Below, piece after piece: positions 1 to 6,871 of a DNA stretch of 14,620 nt. Position 1 is the stretch's first letter. Every line of letters starts with the position of its first letter. The stretch spans positions 1 through 14,620 of the forward strand of contig JBEGTT010000035.1 of assembly GCA_041179245.1 (NCBI GenBank). The letters run 5' to 3'. The notes below the pieces were generated by a model, which did not search any database, was not told the origin of the DNA, and was given only the letters and a program-made list of their open reading frames with translations. The position numbers were made by a program, and so were the translations under genes. Source of the stretch: JBEGTT01 sp041179245. GTDB taxonomy: Bacteria > Pseudomonadota > Gammaproteobacteria > Burkholderiales > Rhodocyclaceae.

Positions 1-492
1 TGTAAGCTGGCTTTGGGTCTGGATCATTGTCAGAAAGTCGGGCTTGAACCGATGATTGGGCGACTGTGGTACGCCGATGCGCGATCCATGGAAACGCGAA
101 TAGTGGGCATTTCTAAGAAAACTGATTGCCCGGTTTGCAGCTTGCGGGCCGATCAAATTGTGTTGGCCGATCCAGAGACCTTGGCTTGTGCCACATCATT
201 AAATTTAGCCGACTGGCGCCAGCGTTTAGCCGATGGTCAGCCATTTACCTTACTGGATGTTCGCCAACCCACTGAGTGGGCTATCGGTCATTTGCCTGAT
301 GCGCTCTTGATCCCCTTGGGTGAGCTGATGTCTGATGAAGCACAGCTCGAAAAACTCGATCCCTCTATTGAGGTTTTGGTCTATTGCCAGCATGGGATGC
401 GTAGTCGAACAGCGGCACAATTTTTATGTGACCGAGGTTTTAACGCGTTGAGCCTGCGTGTGGATTGGAATGCCGAAAGTCTTGCGGGGTAG
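1..492 (+). CDS. MoeB/ThiF-family adenylyltransferase fused to rhodanese domain (3' end only)
   Basis: This is the C-terminal part of an E1-like enzyme that activates a ubiquitin-like sulfur carrier such as MoaD or ThiS, fused to a sulfurtransferase domain. The reading frame is open from base 1, so the gene starts upstream of the window and the TTG at 13 is not a real start. The first ~45 codons match the end of a MoeB/ThiF domain, with the second zinc-binding pair CPVC at codons 43-46; the first pair would lie upstream. From about codon 65 comes a rhodanese domain (LLDVRQPTEW, GHLPDALLIPLGEL). Its active-site loop CQHGMRS has the catalytic cysteine at codon 129. Such fusions (MoeZ-like) adenylate and then sulfurate the carrier, which for MoaD leads to molybdopterin. 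That fits the neighbouring moaA and the molybdoenzyme NapA, but a thiamine or cysteine role cannot be excluded. Confidence 0.85.
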   Translation, partial: CKLALGLDHCQKVGLEPMIGRLWYADARSMETRIVGISKKTDCPVCSLRADQIVLADPETLACATSLNLADWRQRLADGQPFTLLDVRQPTEWAIGHLPDALLIPLGELMSDEAQLEKLDPSIEVLVYCQHGMRSRTAAQFLCDRGFNALSLRVDWNAESLAG

Positions 493-596
493 GTTAGCGG
501 CATTAGGTGTAGATGGCTTGCCGGCCAAGTGCCCAGAAGTATTTTGTAAGCAATTGAATCTATAGTGATTCGGTGATTTTTGAGTGTTTCTTCAAC

Positions 597-612
597 TACT
601 CCTTTCGGGGTA
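597..612. promoter_or_regulatory. NarL/NarP-type 7-2-7 inverted heptamer site
   Basis: The sequence TACTCCT-TT-CGGGGTA fits the NarL/NarP arrangement TACYYMT-N2-AKRRGTA at 13 of 14 defined positions; only the first base of the right heptamer (C for A) deviates. It lies at the centre of a longer dyad (594-615, nine pairs with one G-T). It is centred about 97 bases before the napD start. In E. coli the napF promoter is activated by NarP and antagonised by NarL at such a site, so nitrate/nitrite control of this nap operon is a reasonable inference. No NarXL/NarQP genes are in the window. Confidence 0.55.
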
Positions 613-655
613 GTTAGCTAGTTTTTCTGCAACTTCTACCCCCTGTGTGGTGTCG

Positions 656-679
656 TGCGCGCTGACTAAGATGCGCGCA
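656..679. repeat. GC-rich inverted repeat before napD
   Basis: The arms TGCGCGC and GCGCGCA are perfectly complementary (7 bp) around a 10-base spacer (663-672). The repeat ends about 22 bases before the napD start codon. It could be an operator or a 5'-UTR hairpin close to the ribosome-binding site. It lacks a T tract, so it is not an intrinsic terminator. Confidence 0.5.
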
Positions 680-701
680 TTCCCAATGTTCAGAGGGCAG
701 C

Positions 702-962
702 ATGAATATCTCAAGTGTGATTGTGATTCCACATCCAGATCAGATTGATTCGGTATCTGTGGCCTTAAATGGTTTGGAGGGTGTTGAAGTCGCAGCGGTG
801 TCTCCGGAAGGAAAAATCATCGTGACGATTGAAACCGATGAAGACCGCGAAACCGTTCAGACCTTCGAATTTATAACCTTGATGGATGGCGTGTTGTCGG
901 CATCCATGGTTTATCACCAAAAAGAAAACGATCCCGAAGTTGAAATCTCAATAGCAGCCTAG
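702..962 (+). CDS. napD: NapD, Tat signal-peptide chaperone for periplasmic nitrate reductase
   Basis: This 86-residue cytoplasmic protein has the usual NapD length and pattern: an N-terminal SSVIVIPHPDQIDSV strand-helix start, a GVEVAAVSPEGKIIVTIE middle and a LDGVLSA-like LMDGVLSASMVYH segment. NapD family members have a ferredoxin-like fold, bind the twin-arginine signal peptide of NapA and hold back export until the cofactors are inserted. The ATG follows a purine-rich stretch (AGAGGGCAG at 692-700). It is the first gene of the nap operon, 41 bases before napA, and directly downstream of the putative nitrate-responsive control region. The short acidic tail is unremarkable. Confidence 0.92.
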   Translation: MNISSVIVIPHPDQIDSVSVALNGLEGVEVAAVSPEGKIIVTIETDEDRETVQTFEFITLMDGVLSASMVYHQKENDPEVEISIAA

Positions 963-1003
963 TTGGTAGGCTGTCTTGCATCGCATTGCTAAGGAGGGCT
1001 GAA

Positions 1004-3559
1004 ATGTCTGTATTCAAATTAACGCGGCGTGACTTTATTAAGACCAACGCGGTTGCTGCAGCAGCGGCAACGGCGGGGATGACGGTTCCTGGACTGGCGG
1101 CAGCTCAAGCGGTTGGTAGTGATGGGGTGCGCTGGGACAAGGGTGTCTGTCGTTATTGCGGCACGGGCTGCGGTGTATTGATTGGCGTGAAAGATGGCCG
1201 CGTGGTGGCTACGCAAGGCGATCCTGACGCACCCGTCAACAAAGGCTTGAACTGTGTGAAGGGCTATTTCCTGTCCAAGATTATGTACGGTAAGGATCGT
1301 TTAACCCAGCCTTTGCTGCGCATGAAAGACGGCAAGTTCGACAAGAATGGCGAGTTCGCACCGATTAGCTGGGATGCTGCGTTTGACATCATGGCCGATA
1401 AGGTCAAAACCACGCTGAAAGACCCCAATCAAGGGCCTAAAGGTGTTGCGATGTTTGCCTCTGGCCAACATACCGTGTGGGAAGGTTATGCAGCGTCTAA
1501 ACTGATGAAGGCTGGTTTGCGCACCAACAGCATCGACCCCAATGCCCGCCACTGTATGGCCTCAGCGGTCACCGGTTTTATGCGTACCTTTGGTATCGAC
1601 GAGCCGATGGGCTGTTACGACGATATTGAACACGCCGACGCCTTTGTGCTCTGGGGTTCAAACATGGCGGAAATGCACCCGATTCTGTGGTCGCGCATTA
1701 CCAACCGTCGCCTGACTGCCAAACACGTCAAACTGCATGTGTTATCAACCTTCAGCCAACGTTCGTGTGAATTGGCCGATAACGAACTGATTTTCAAGCC
1801 ATCGTCAGATTTGGCGATTCTGAATTACATCGCAAACTACATCATTCAGAACAAGGCGGTTAACACCGAATTTGTGAAGAAAAACACCAATTTCTTCCAA
1901 GGCGTCACAGATATTGGTTATGGCTTACGCCCCAATCATCCGCTGGAGGTAGTTGCCGGAAACAACGGTTATCCCGGCCCTGACGGCAAGCCCAAGGGCG
2001 ATCCGGGCAAACACAGCCCAATTACGTTCGATGAGTTTGCCAAGTTCGTTTCTGAATACACACTGGACAAAGCCCATCAAATTTCGGGTGTTCCCAAGGA
2101 TAGGCTGGAAGCCTTGGCTAAGGCCTATGCGGATCCAAAAACCAAGGTGATGTCGACTTGGACGATGGGCTTCAATCAGCACACCCGTGGTACATGGGCC
2201 AACAACATGATTTACAACATTCATTTGTTGGTTGGCAAAATTTCTGAGCCTGGCAATAGCCCATTTTCCTTGACCGGACAGCCCTCTGCCTGCGGTACCG
2301 CGCGTGAAGTCGGTACTTTTGCCCATCGTTTGCCTGCTGATATGGTGGTGATGAATCCTAAGCATCGTGAATTGGCAGAAAAAATCTGGAAATTGCCAGC
2401 AGGTACGATCCCTGAGTGGGTGGGTTACCACGCTGTGTTGCAATCCCGCATGGCCAAGGACGGCAAGATCGGCTTCTTGTGGACTAGCACCACGAACAAT
2501 ATGCAGGCTGGCCCCAATATCAACGAAGAAATCTATCCTGGTTGGCGTAATCCGAAGTGTTTCACCGTGGTATCAGACGTATACCCCACCGTTTCAGCGA
2601 TGTCGGCTGATCTGATTTTGCCCGCAGCGATGTGGATGGAAAAAGAAGGCATGTTTGGTAATGCCGAGCGTCGCGGTCAAATGTGGCGTCAGCAGGTGAA
2701 AGCGCCGGGTAAAGCGAAATCTGACTTGTGGCAGTACATGGAGTTTTCCAAACGCTTCAAGGTGGAAGAGGTATGGCCTGCTGATCTGATTGCCAAAGCG
2801 CCGGAAGTCAAAGGCAAAACGCTATATGACGTGCTGTTTGCCAATGGTCAGGTTAATAAATTTCCGAAGAGTGAGCTGAAACGCGTCAACGAACACGGAA
2901 TTCCAAATTACACCAACGATGAATCTGAAGATTTTGGTTACTACGTTCAGATGGGCTTGTTTGAGGAGTACGCGGAATTTGGTCGGGGTCACGGTCATGA
3001 TTTGGCTTCGTTTGAGACTTATCACAAGGCTCGTGGTTTGCGCTGGCCTGTGGTCGATGGCAAGGAAACCTTATGGCGTTTCCGCGAAGGCTACGACCCT
3101 TATGTGAAAAAGGGCGAAAACCTGCGCTTTTATGGTTATCCCGATGGCAAAGCGAAAATTTTTGCGCTGCCCTACCAACCAGCAGCCGAAATGCCGGATA
3201 AGGATTACGACCTGTGGCTGTGTACCGGGCGCGTGATTGAACATTGGCATACAGGATCAATGACCCGCCGGGTTCCTGAGTTATACAAGGCGTTTCCCGA
3301 TGCGGTGGTGTTTATGCATCCAAATGACGCGGAAAAGCGCGGATTAAAACGTCACGATGTGGTGAAAGTGGCCAGCCGTCGCGGTGAAATCGAGATTCGG
3401 GTGGAAACCAAGGGCCGTAATAAACCGCCAGAAGGTTTGGTCTTTATTCCATTCTTTGACGAACACCGCTTGGTTAACAAACTGACGCTGGATGCGACGT
3501 GTCCGATCTCGAAAGAGACCGACTACAAAAAATGCGCCGTCAAGATTGTTAAGGTTTAA
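1004..3559 (+). CDS. napA: NapA, periplasmic nitrate reductase catalytic subunit
   Basis: NapA reduces nitrate to nitrite in the periplasm at a Mo-bis-MGD centre. From the ATG at 1004 the protein has 851 residues, close to the usual ~830. This start is preferred over an in-frame TTG at 986 because a strong AAGGAGG (991-997) sits 6 bases before it. A twin-arginine signal (LTRRDFIK, RR at residues 8-9) is followed by an alanine-rich hydrophobic region and an AAAQA-type cleavage site near residue 36. The [4Fe-4S] ligands are C49, C52, C56 and C84 (C-X2-C-X3-C-X27-C). The likely molybdenum-ligating cysteine is C184 in RHCMASAV, which marks it as NapA rather than a formate dehydrogenase (Sec) or NarG (Asp). 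The C-terminal molybdopterin dinucleotide domain (GRVIEHWHTGSMTRR) is intact. Electrons come from NapB. Confidence 0.97.
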   Translation: MSVFKLTRRDFIKTNAVAAAAATAGMTVPGLAAAQAVGSDGVRWDKGVCRYCGTGCGVLIGVKDGRVVATQGDPDAPVNKGLNCVKGYFLSKIMYGKDRLTQPLLRMKDGKFDKNGEFAPISWDAAFDIMADKVKTTLKDPNQGPKGVAMFASGQHTVWEGYAASKLMKAGLRTNSIDPNARHCMASAVTGFMRTFGIDEPMGCYDDIEHADAFVLWGSNMAEMHPILWSRITNRRLTAKHVKLHVLSTFSQRSCELADNELIFKPSSDLAILNYIANYIIQNKAVNTEFVKKNTNFFQGVTDIGYGLRPNHPLEVVAGNNGYPGPDGKPKGDPGKHSPITFDEFAKFVSEYTLDKAHQISGVPKDRLEALAKAYADPKTKVMSTWTMGFNQHTRGTWANNMIYNIHLLVGKISEPGNSPFSLTGQPSACGTAREVGTFAHRLPADMVVMNPKHRELAEKIWKLPAGTIPEWVGYHAVLQSRMAKDGKIGFLWTSTTNNMQAGPNINEEIYPGWRNPKCFTVVSDVYPTVSAMSADLILPAAMWMEKEGMFGNAERRGQMWRQQVKAPGKAKSDLWQYMEFSKRFKVEEVWPADLIAKAPEVKGKTLYDVLFANGQVNKFPKSELKRVNEHGIPNYTNDESEDFGYYVQMGLFEEYAEFGRGHGHDLASFETYHKARGLRWPVVDGKETLWRFREGYDPYVKKGENLRFYGYPDGKAKIFALPYQPAAEMPDKDYDLWLCTGRVIEHWHTGSMTRRVPELYKAFPDAVVFMHPNDAEKRGLKRHDVVKVASRRGEIEIRVETKGRNKPPEGLVFIPFFDEHRLVNKLTLDATCPISKETDYKKCAVKIVKV

Positions 3560-3582
3560 CTACGGCTAGTTGAACGTTTCTT

Positions 3583-4446
3583 ATGGACAAGCCCAACACT
3601 CCTAACCTTCCCAAAGGCTCTTCGCGCCGTCAGTTTATGGCTGACTCGGCGCGGATGGCTTGCGGCGTAGGGATGTTGGGTCTTGGGCTGGGCTTGTACG
3701 CACGCCATGCCAAAGCTTTGCCGCCGGCGGCTATTCGTCCGCCCGGTGCTTTGCCCGAGGTGGATTTCTCTGCGGCTTGTATTCGCTGTGGGATGTGTGT
3801 TCGTGATTGTCCTTATGATGTGTTGCAACTGGCCAAGCCTGAAGAGCCAATGGCCACGGGAACGCCGTACTTTGTAGCACGGCAAACCCCTTGCGAAATG
3901 TGCGACGACATCCCTTGTATCAAGGCTTGCCCAACCGGTGCCTTAGACCATTCTTTGCACGAAATTGAGAAAGCCAAGATGGGCGTGGCGGTGTTGGTTG
4001 ACCACGAAACCTGTTTGAATTTTCTGGGTTTGCGATGTGACATTTGTTATCGCGTTTGCCCAGTAATTGATGAAGCCATTACGCTGGAACCACAGAGTAA
4101 CGAACGGACGGGCAAACACGCTTTGTTTATTCCGGTGGTGCATTCCGACCGCTGTACCGGTTGTGGTAAGTGCGAGAAATCGTGCCCAACCGAAGTGGCC
4201 TCCATCAAGGTCCTTCCAAGCTATATGGCTAAAGGTGCGTTGTCGGCCCATTACCGCTTGGGCTGGGTAGAAAAGGAAAAGGCGGGTAGTAGTTTGGTCG
4301 CGCCGGATACGCCGCATCAATACAACTTACCCGAGGGCGTGAACTACGAGAATGGTGTTGGACTAAGCGGTAAAGGCATTGCGGCAGAGCCTGTTGATAA
4401 CGCCACAACGGGCTTGCCCAAGGCCTTTCAGGGGAACCATTTATGA
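3583..4446 (+). CDS. napG: NapG, Tat-exported 4x[4Fe-4S] ferredoxin-type protein
   Basis: This 287-residue iron-sulfur protein carries a twin-arginine signal (SSRRQFM, RR at residues 15-16) and a hydrophobic stretch around residues 27-40, so it is exported or periplasmic-facing. Four cysteine clusters follow: CIRCGMCVRDCP (C66 on), CEMCDDIPCIKACP, CLNFLGLRCDICYRVCP and CTGCGKCEKSCP. This is the NapG layout, with NapH as membrane partner. In E. coli, NapGH pass electrons from quinol (mainly ubiquinol) towards NapC. The stop overlaps the napH start by 4 bases (ATGA), indicating translational coupling. No strong Shine-Dalgarno sequence is visible before the ATG, which lies 23 bases after napA. 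Confidence 0.95.
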   Translation: MDKPNTPNLPKGSSRRQFMADSARMACGVGMLGLGLGLYARHAKALPPAAIRPPGALPEVDFSAACIRCGMCVRDCPYDVLQLAKPEEPMATGTPYFVARQTPCEMCDDIPCIKACPTGALDHSLHEIEKAKMGVAVLVDHETCLNFLGLRCDICYRVCPVIDEAITLEPQSNERTGKHALFIPVVHSDRCTGCGKCEKSCPTEVASIKVLPSYMAKGALSAHYRLGWVEKEKAGSSLVAPDTPHQYNLPEGVNYENGVGLSGKGIAAEPVDNATTGLPKAFQGNHL

Positions 4447-5366
4447 GCGTCCCACTGATGACCACGGCGGGAACTGAAGCCATTGTCGCCAAAGGTTGGT
4501 TGCGGGCACATAAGTGGTTGTTGCTCCGTCGCCTTAGCCAGTGGGTGGTGTTGTCGCTATTTTTAGTAGGGCCGTGGTTTGGGTTGTGGATCGTCAAAGG
4601 TAATCTGAATTACAGCGAAACCTTGGATTTTCTGCCGCTAACCGATCCCTACGTATTAACCCAGTCACTGGCTGCGGGACAAATGCCGGCTGCCGAAGCC
4701 TTAATTGGTGTGGCATTGGTGTTATTGGCGTATCTGTTTTTTGGTGGACGGAGTTACTGCGCGTGGATTTGCCCCGTTAATCCGGTGACTGATTTGGCCC
4801 ATTGGGTGCGTGTCCGCTTAGGGATTAAGGGCAGTGCACACGTCAGTCGTGCTACCCGCTTCTGGATTTTGGCGATGACCTTTGCGGTTGCCGCGCTAAC
4901 CGGTTCTATCGCGTGGGAAATGTTGAACCCGGTGTCGATGTTGCATCGCGGCCTGATTTTCGGTCTTGGTTTTGCATGGGCGATTATTTTGGCAGTGTTT
5001 TTGTTTGATGTATTTGTAATGCGCCGTGGCTGGTGCGGCCATTTATGCCCGGTCGGTGCTTTCTACAGTTTGGTCGGCAAAGTCGCCGTGGTGCGGGTGT
5101 TGTTGCCCAAACGTGATGCCTGTAACGACTGCATGGATTGTTTTGCGGTTTGCCCCGAGCAGCAGGTGATTCGCCCGGCCTTAAAAGGTTTGCATGGCAC
5201 GCCGGCGGTGATTCTGGAAAGCCAATGTACCAACTGTGGGCGTTGTGTCGATGTATGCGCCAAGGATGTGTTTCAACTGGGTACGCGATTTGGGCATCCC
5301 ACGCTTTATTTACCGATTAACCCCGATGCTTCCGGCAAACCTTCGATGTCAGCCGGACATCTTTGA
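4443..5366 (+). CDS. napH: NapH, membrane-bound quinol dehydrogenase iron-sulfur subunit
   Basis: NapH is an inner-membrane protein that oxidises quinol together with NapG. The 307 residues show about four hydrophobic spans (roughly 33-52, 85-102, 140-160 and 172-192). The two CX3CP motifs of the NapH/CcoG-like family (CAWICP after span 2, CGHLCP after span 4) are present. A C-terminal cytoplasmic ferredoxin domain has CNDCMDCFAVCP and CTNCGRCVDVCAKD; the second cluster ends in CA, not CP. The ATG overlaps the napG stop (ATGA). All family-defining cysteines appear to be present. Confidence 0.95.
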   Translation: MSVPLMTTAGTEAIVAKGWLRAHKWLLLRRLSQWVVLSLFLVGPWFGLWIVKGNLNYSETLDFLPLTDPYVLTQSLAAGQMPAAEALIGVALVLLAYLFFGGRSYCAWICPVNPVTDLAHWVRVRLGIKGSAHVSRATRFWILAMTFAVAALTGSIAWEMLNPVSMLHRGLIFGLGFAWAIILAVFLFDVFVMRRGWCGHLCPVGAFYSLVGKVAVVRVLLPKRDACNDCMDCFAVCPEQQVIRPALKGLHGTPAVILESQCTNCGRCVDVCAKDVFQLGTRFGHPTLYLPINPDASGKPSMSAGHL

Positions 5367-5394
5367 TCATTATTTTTCCTCTGCGGAGACCACC

Positions 5395-5841
5395 ATGAAA
5401 AAACTCGTCATTAGCGCAACCTTGGCCACCCTGATCGCAACGGTCGTTGGCTGTTCAACCTTGCTGGCGCCTGTTTCGATGCGCGGTAGTGAGGTCAATA
5501 CGCAAGACCATGCGGCTGAGACCAAGATATATGCTCAGAAAGTGCCAGGCGTGGGCGAGCCTCACTTGATTACTCGAACGTTCATTAACCAGCCGCCGGT
5601 GATTCCTCATGGTATTGAGAAATATGTGCCGCTGACCATGGAAGAGAACGCCTGTATGGAATGTCACCAGAGTGACGAGTTGCGCGGTAAACCGGTACCT
5701 CAGATTGGCAAGAGCCACTTCACTGAAGTCGACGGTAAAAAAACCTTATCCATGATGCGGTTCCAGTGTGATTCCTGCCATGTGCCTCAGGTTGATGCGC
5801 CCCCACTCGTCGACAACACCTTTGTTGGTGTCACCAAATAA
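5395..5841 (+). CDS. napB: NapB, dihaem cytochrome c subunit of nitrate reductase
   Basis: NapB is the electron-transfer partner of NapA. The 148 residues contain two c-haem motifs, CMECH (87-91) and CDSCH (125-129), the family segment FINQPPVIPHGIEKY and SHF, whose histidines are the likely distal ligands. The ATG at 5395, followed by Lys-Lys, begins a clear signal peptide; the upstream open frame overlaps napH and is not used. Oddly, the signal ends in TVVGC (C20), a plausible lipobox with Ser at +2, so this NapB may be a lipoprotein anchored to the outer membrane rather than soluble. NapB proteins such as that of E. coli use ordinary cleavable signals. The stretch before the haem domain (residues 21-70) is otherwise typical. 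Confidence 0.94.
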   Translation: MKKLVISATLATLIATVVGCSTLLAPVSMRGSEVNTQDHAAETKIYAQKVPGVGEPHLITRTFINQPPVIPHGIEKYVPLTMEENACMECHQSDELRGKPVPQIGKSHFTEVDGKKTLSMMRFQCDSCHVPQVDAPPLVDNTFVGVTK

Positions 5842-5873
5842 TTTTTACCCACCCGAAAACGGAGATCAATAAG

Positions 5874-6230
5874 ATGAAAACTACTCAAATCATTTCAGCA
5901 CTGTTTGCGGGTATTGCCGCAGCGACTTTCTCAACGTCAGTGATGGCGGTTGATGTCGAAGCAGCGAAGGAGCTGATGAAAGAAAACAAATGTTCTCAGT
6001 GTCACGCGCTGAAAGACAAAGAAAAAGACGCTCCTCCATTCAATAAAATTGCGGGCAAATTTAAAGGCAAGGCTGATGCCGAAGAAAAACTAGTGAAGCA
6101 TTTGACAACCAGTCCAAAGGTCAAGTTGTCAGATGGTTCTGAAGAAGAGCACAAAGTCATTAAAACGACACCAGCTAAAGATGTGGTGCAAATCAAGAAC
6201 GTGATTCAGTACATTTTGAGTGTTCAGTAA
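5874..6230 (+). CDS. Small class I-like monohaem cytochrome c in the nap operon
   Basis: This is a 118-residue periplasmic cytochrome. A Sec signal peptide (MKTTQII... ending VMA at residue 25) is followed by one haem motif, CSQCH (40-44), and a lysine/glutamate-rich helical domain ending in IKNVIQYILSVQ, the usual last helix of class I cytochromes. No methionine occurs after residue 35, so the usual Met axial ligand is missing. H93 in the SDGSEEEHKVI loop is the best candidate sixth ligand (H76 is another), suggesting a bis-His, low-potential haem. It lies between napB and napC and its TAA overlaps the napC start (TAATG), so it is probably co-translated with NapC. A role in carrying electrons between NapC and NapAB, or to another acceptor, is inference. 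It has no standard nap gene name that I know. Confidence 0.88.
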   Translation: MKTTQIISALFAGIAAATFSTSVMAVDVEAAKELMKENKCSQCHALKDKEKDAPPFNKIAGKFKGKADAEEKLVKHLTTSPKVKLSDGSEEEHKVIKTTPAKDVVQIKNVIQYILSVQ

Positions 6231-6829
6231 TGAGCGATAACAAACCGAGTAGGCTGATGGCCTGTTGGCGTACTCTCAGAAATCCTAGCGTGAAATATTC
6301 GCTAATCTCTTTGCTGTCAGTCGGTTTTGTCAGCGGGATCGTTTTCTGGGGTGGCTTTAATACTGCAATGGAGGCAACCAATCAATTGGAGTTCTGTATT
6401 TCCTGTCATGAAATGAAAGATACGGTTTATCAGGAATACAAGGAAACCATCCACTACAGTAACCGAACTGGCGTTCGTGCAACTTGTCCTGATTGTCATG
6501 TTCCAAAAGACTGGGCGCATAAGATGCTACGCAAGATTCAGGCGAGCCAAGAGGTCTGGGGGAAAATTACAGGTTCTATAAACACACCGGAGAAATTTGA
6601 GGCCAAGCGGATGGAGCTGGCTAGCCATGAATGGGAACGGATGAAGAACAGTGATTCTCGTGAATGTCGTAATTGCCATAGCTTTGAGGGTATGAGTAAG
6701 GAAAAGCAGCGCGGCACACCATACAAGAAGCACATGGCTGCAAAGACAGATGGCAAAACATGTATTGACTGCCACAAAGGGATTGCTCACCATCTACCGA
6801 AAGAGTTTTCAGAAGAAGATGAGGAATAA
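6230..6829 (+). CDS. napC: NapC, membrane-anchored tetrahaem quinol dehydrogenase (NapC/NirT family)
   Basis: NapC oxidises quinol at the membrane and passes electrons to periplasmic NapB. The 199 residues comprise a short cytoplasmic N-terminus, one uncleaved transmembrane helix (about 24-43) and a periplasmic domain. Its four c-haem motifs are CISCH (56-60), CPDCH (86-90), CRNCH (146-150) and CIDCH (178-182). This matches the NapC/NirT/NrfH family in size and spacing. Methionine in CHEM just after the first motif corresponds to a conserved feature of haem 1. The gene starts in a TAATG overlap with the preceding cytochrome. It is the last nap gene; moaA follows 42 bases later. The acidic tail SEEDEE is unremarkable. 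Confidence 0.93.
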   Translation: MSDNKPSRLMACWRTLRNPSVKYSLISLLSVGFVSGIVFWGGFNTAMEATNQLEFCISCHEMKDTVYQEYKETIHYSNRTGVRATCPDCHVPKDWAHKMLRKIQASQEVWGKITGSINTPEKFEAKRMELASHEWERMKNSDSRECRNCHSFEGMSKEKQRGTPYKKHMAAKTDGKTCIDCHKGIAHHLPKEFSEEDEE

Positions 6830-6871
6830 TCCGCTTAGAAACTTTGTTACGTAAGCAGACCCCAAACAGAT

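Larger units (their letters stand above)
493..701 (+). promoter_or_regulatory. Control region upstream of the nap operon
   Basis: These 209 bases hold no credible gene. They contain a 7-2-7 NarL/NarP-like site (597-612), single heptamer-like sequences at 535-541 (AGAAGTA, exact reverse consensus) and 637-643 (TACCCCC, one mismatch), a small perfect dyad GAATC-N6-GATTC at 556-571, and a GC-rich inverted repeat at 656-679. I cannot place the -35/-10 with confidence. TAAGAT at 667-672 is one possible -10 and TATAGT at 561-566 another, neither with a good -35, as is usual for activator-dependent promoters. I found no well-spaced FNR/DNR box. Confidence 0.55.

Noticed and set aside
515..545. Terminator after the MoeB-rhodanese gene
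   Set aside because: A short imperfect hairpin (515-533) is followed only by TTTT nine bases later, too weak to call.
580..595. FNR/DNR box TTGA-N8-TCAA upstream of nap
   Set aside because: The FNR-family consensus needs six bases between TTGA and TCAA; here there are eight. Kept only as a low-interest observation.
986..1003. Longer NapA starting at TTG 986
   Set aside because: The ATG at 1004 has AAGGAGG six bases upstream and places the twin-arginine motif at residues 8-9; the TTG start would run through that Shine-Dalgarno sequence.
1925..2443. Antisense open frame of 172 codons inside napA, and similar open frames elsewhere
   Set aside because: These are shadows of well-supported genes, without recognisable motifs or their own ribosome-binding sites.
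5236..5394. 53-residue N-terminal extension of NapB
   Set aside because: The extension overlaps the napH ferredoxin domain in another frame, and the ATG at 5395 begins a clear signal peptide.
6830..6871. Molybdenum cofactor riboswitch before moaA
   Set aside because: The gap is only 42 bases, far too short for the known Moco riboswitch, and no such structure is visible.
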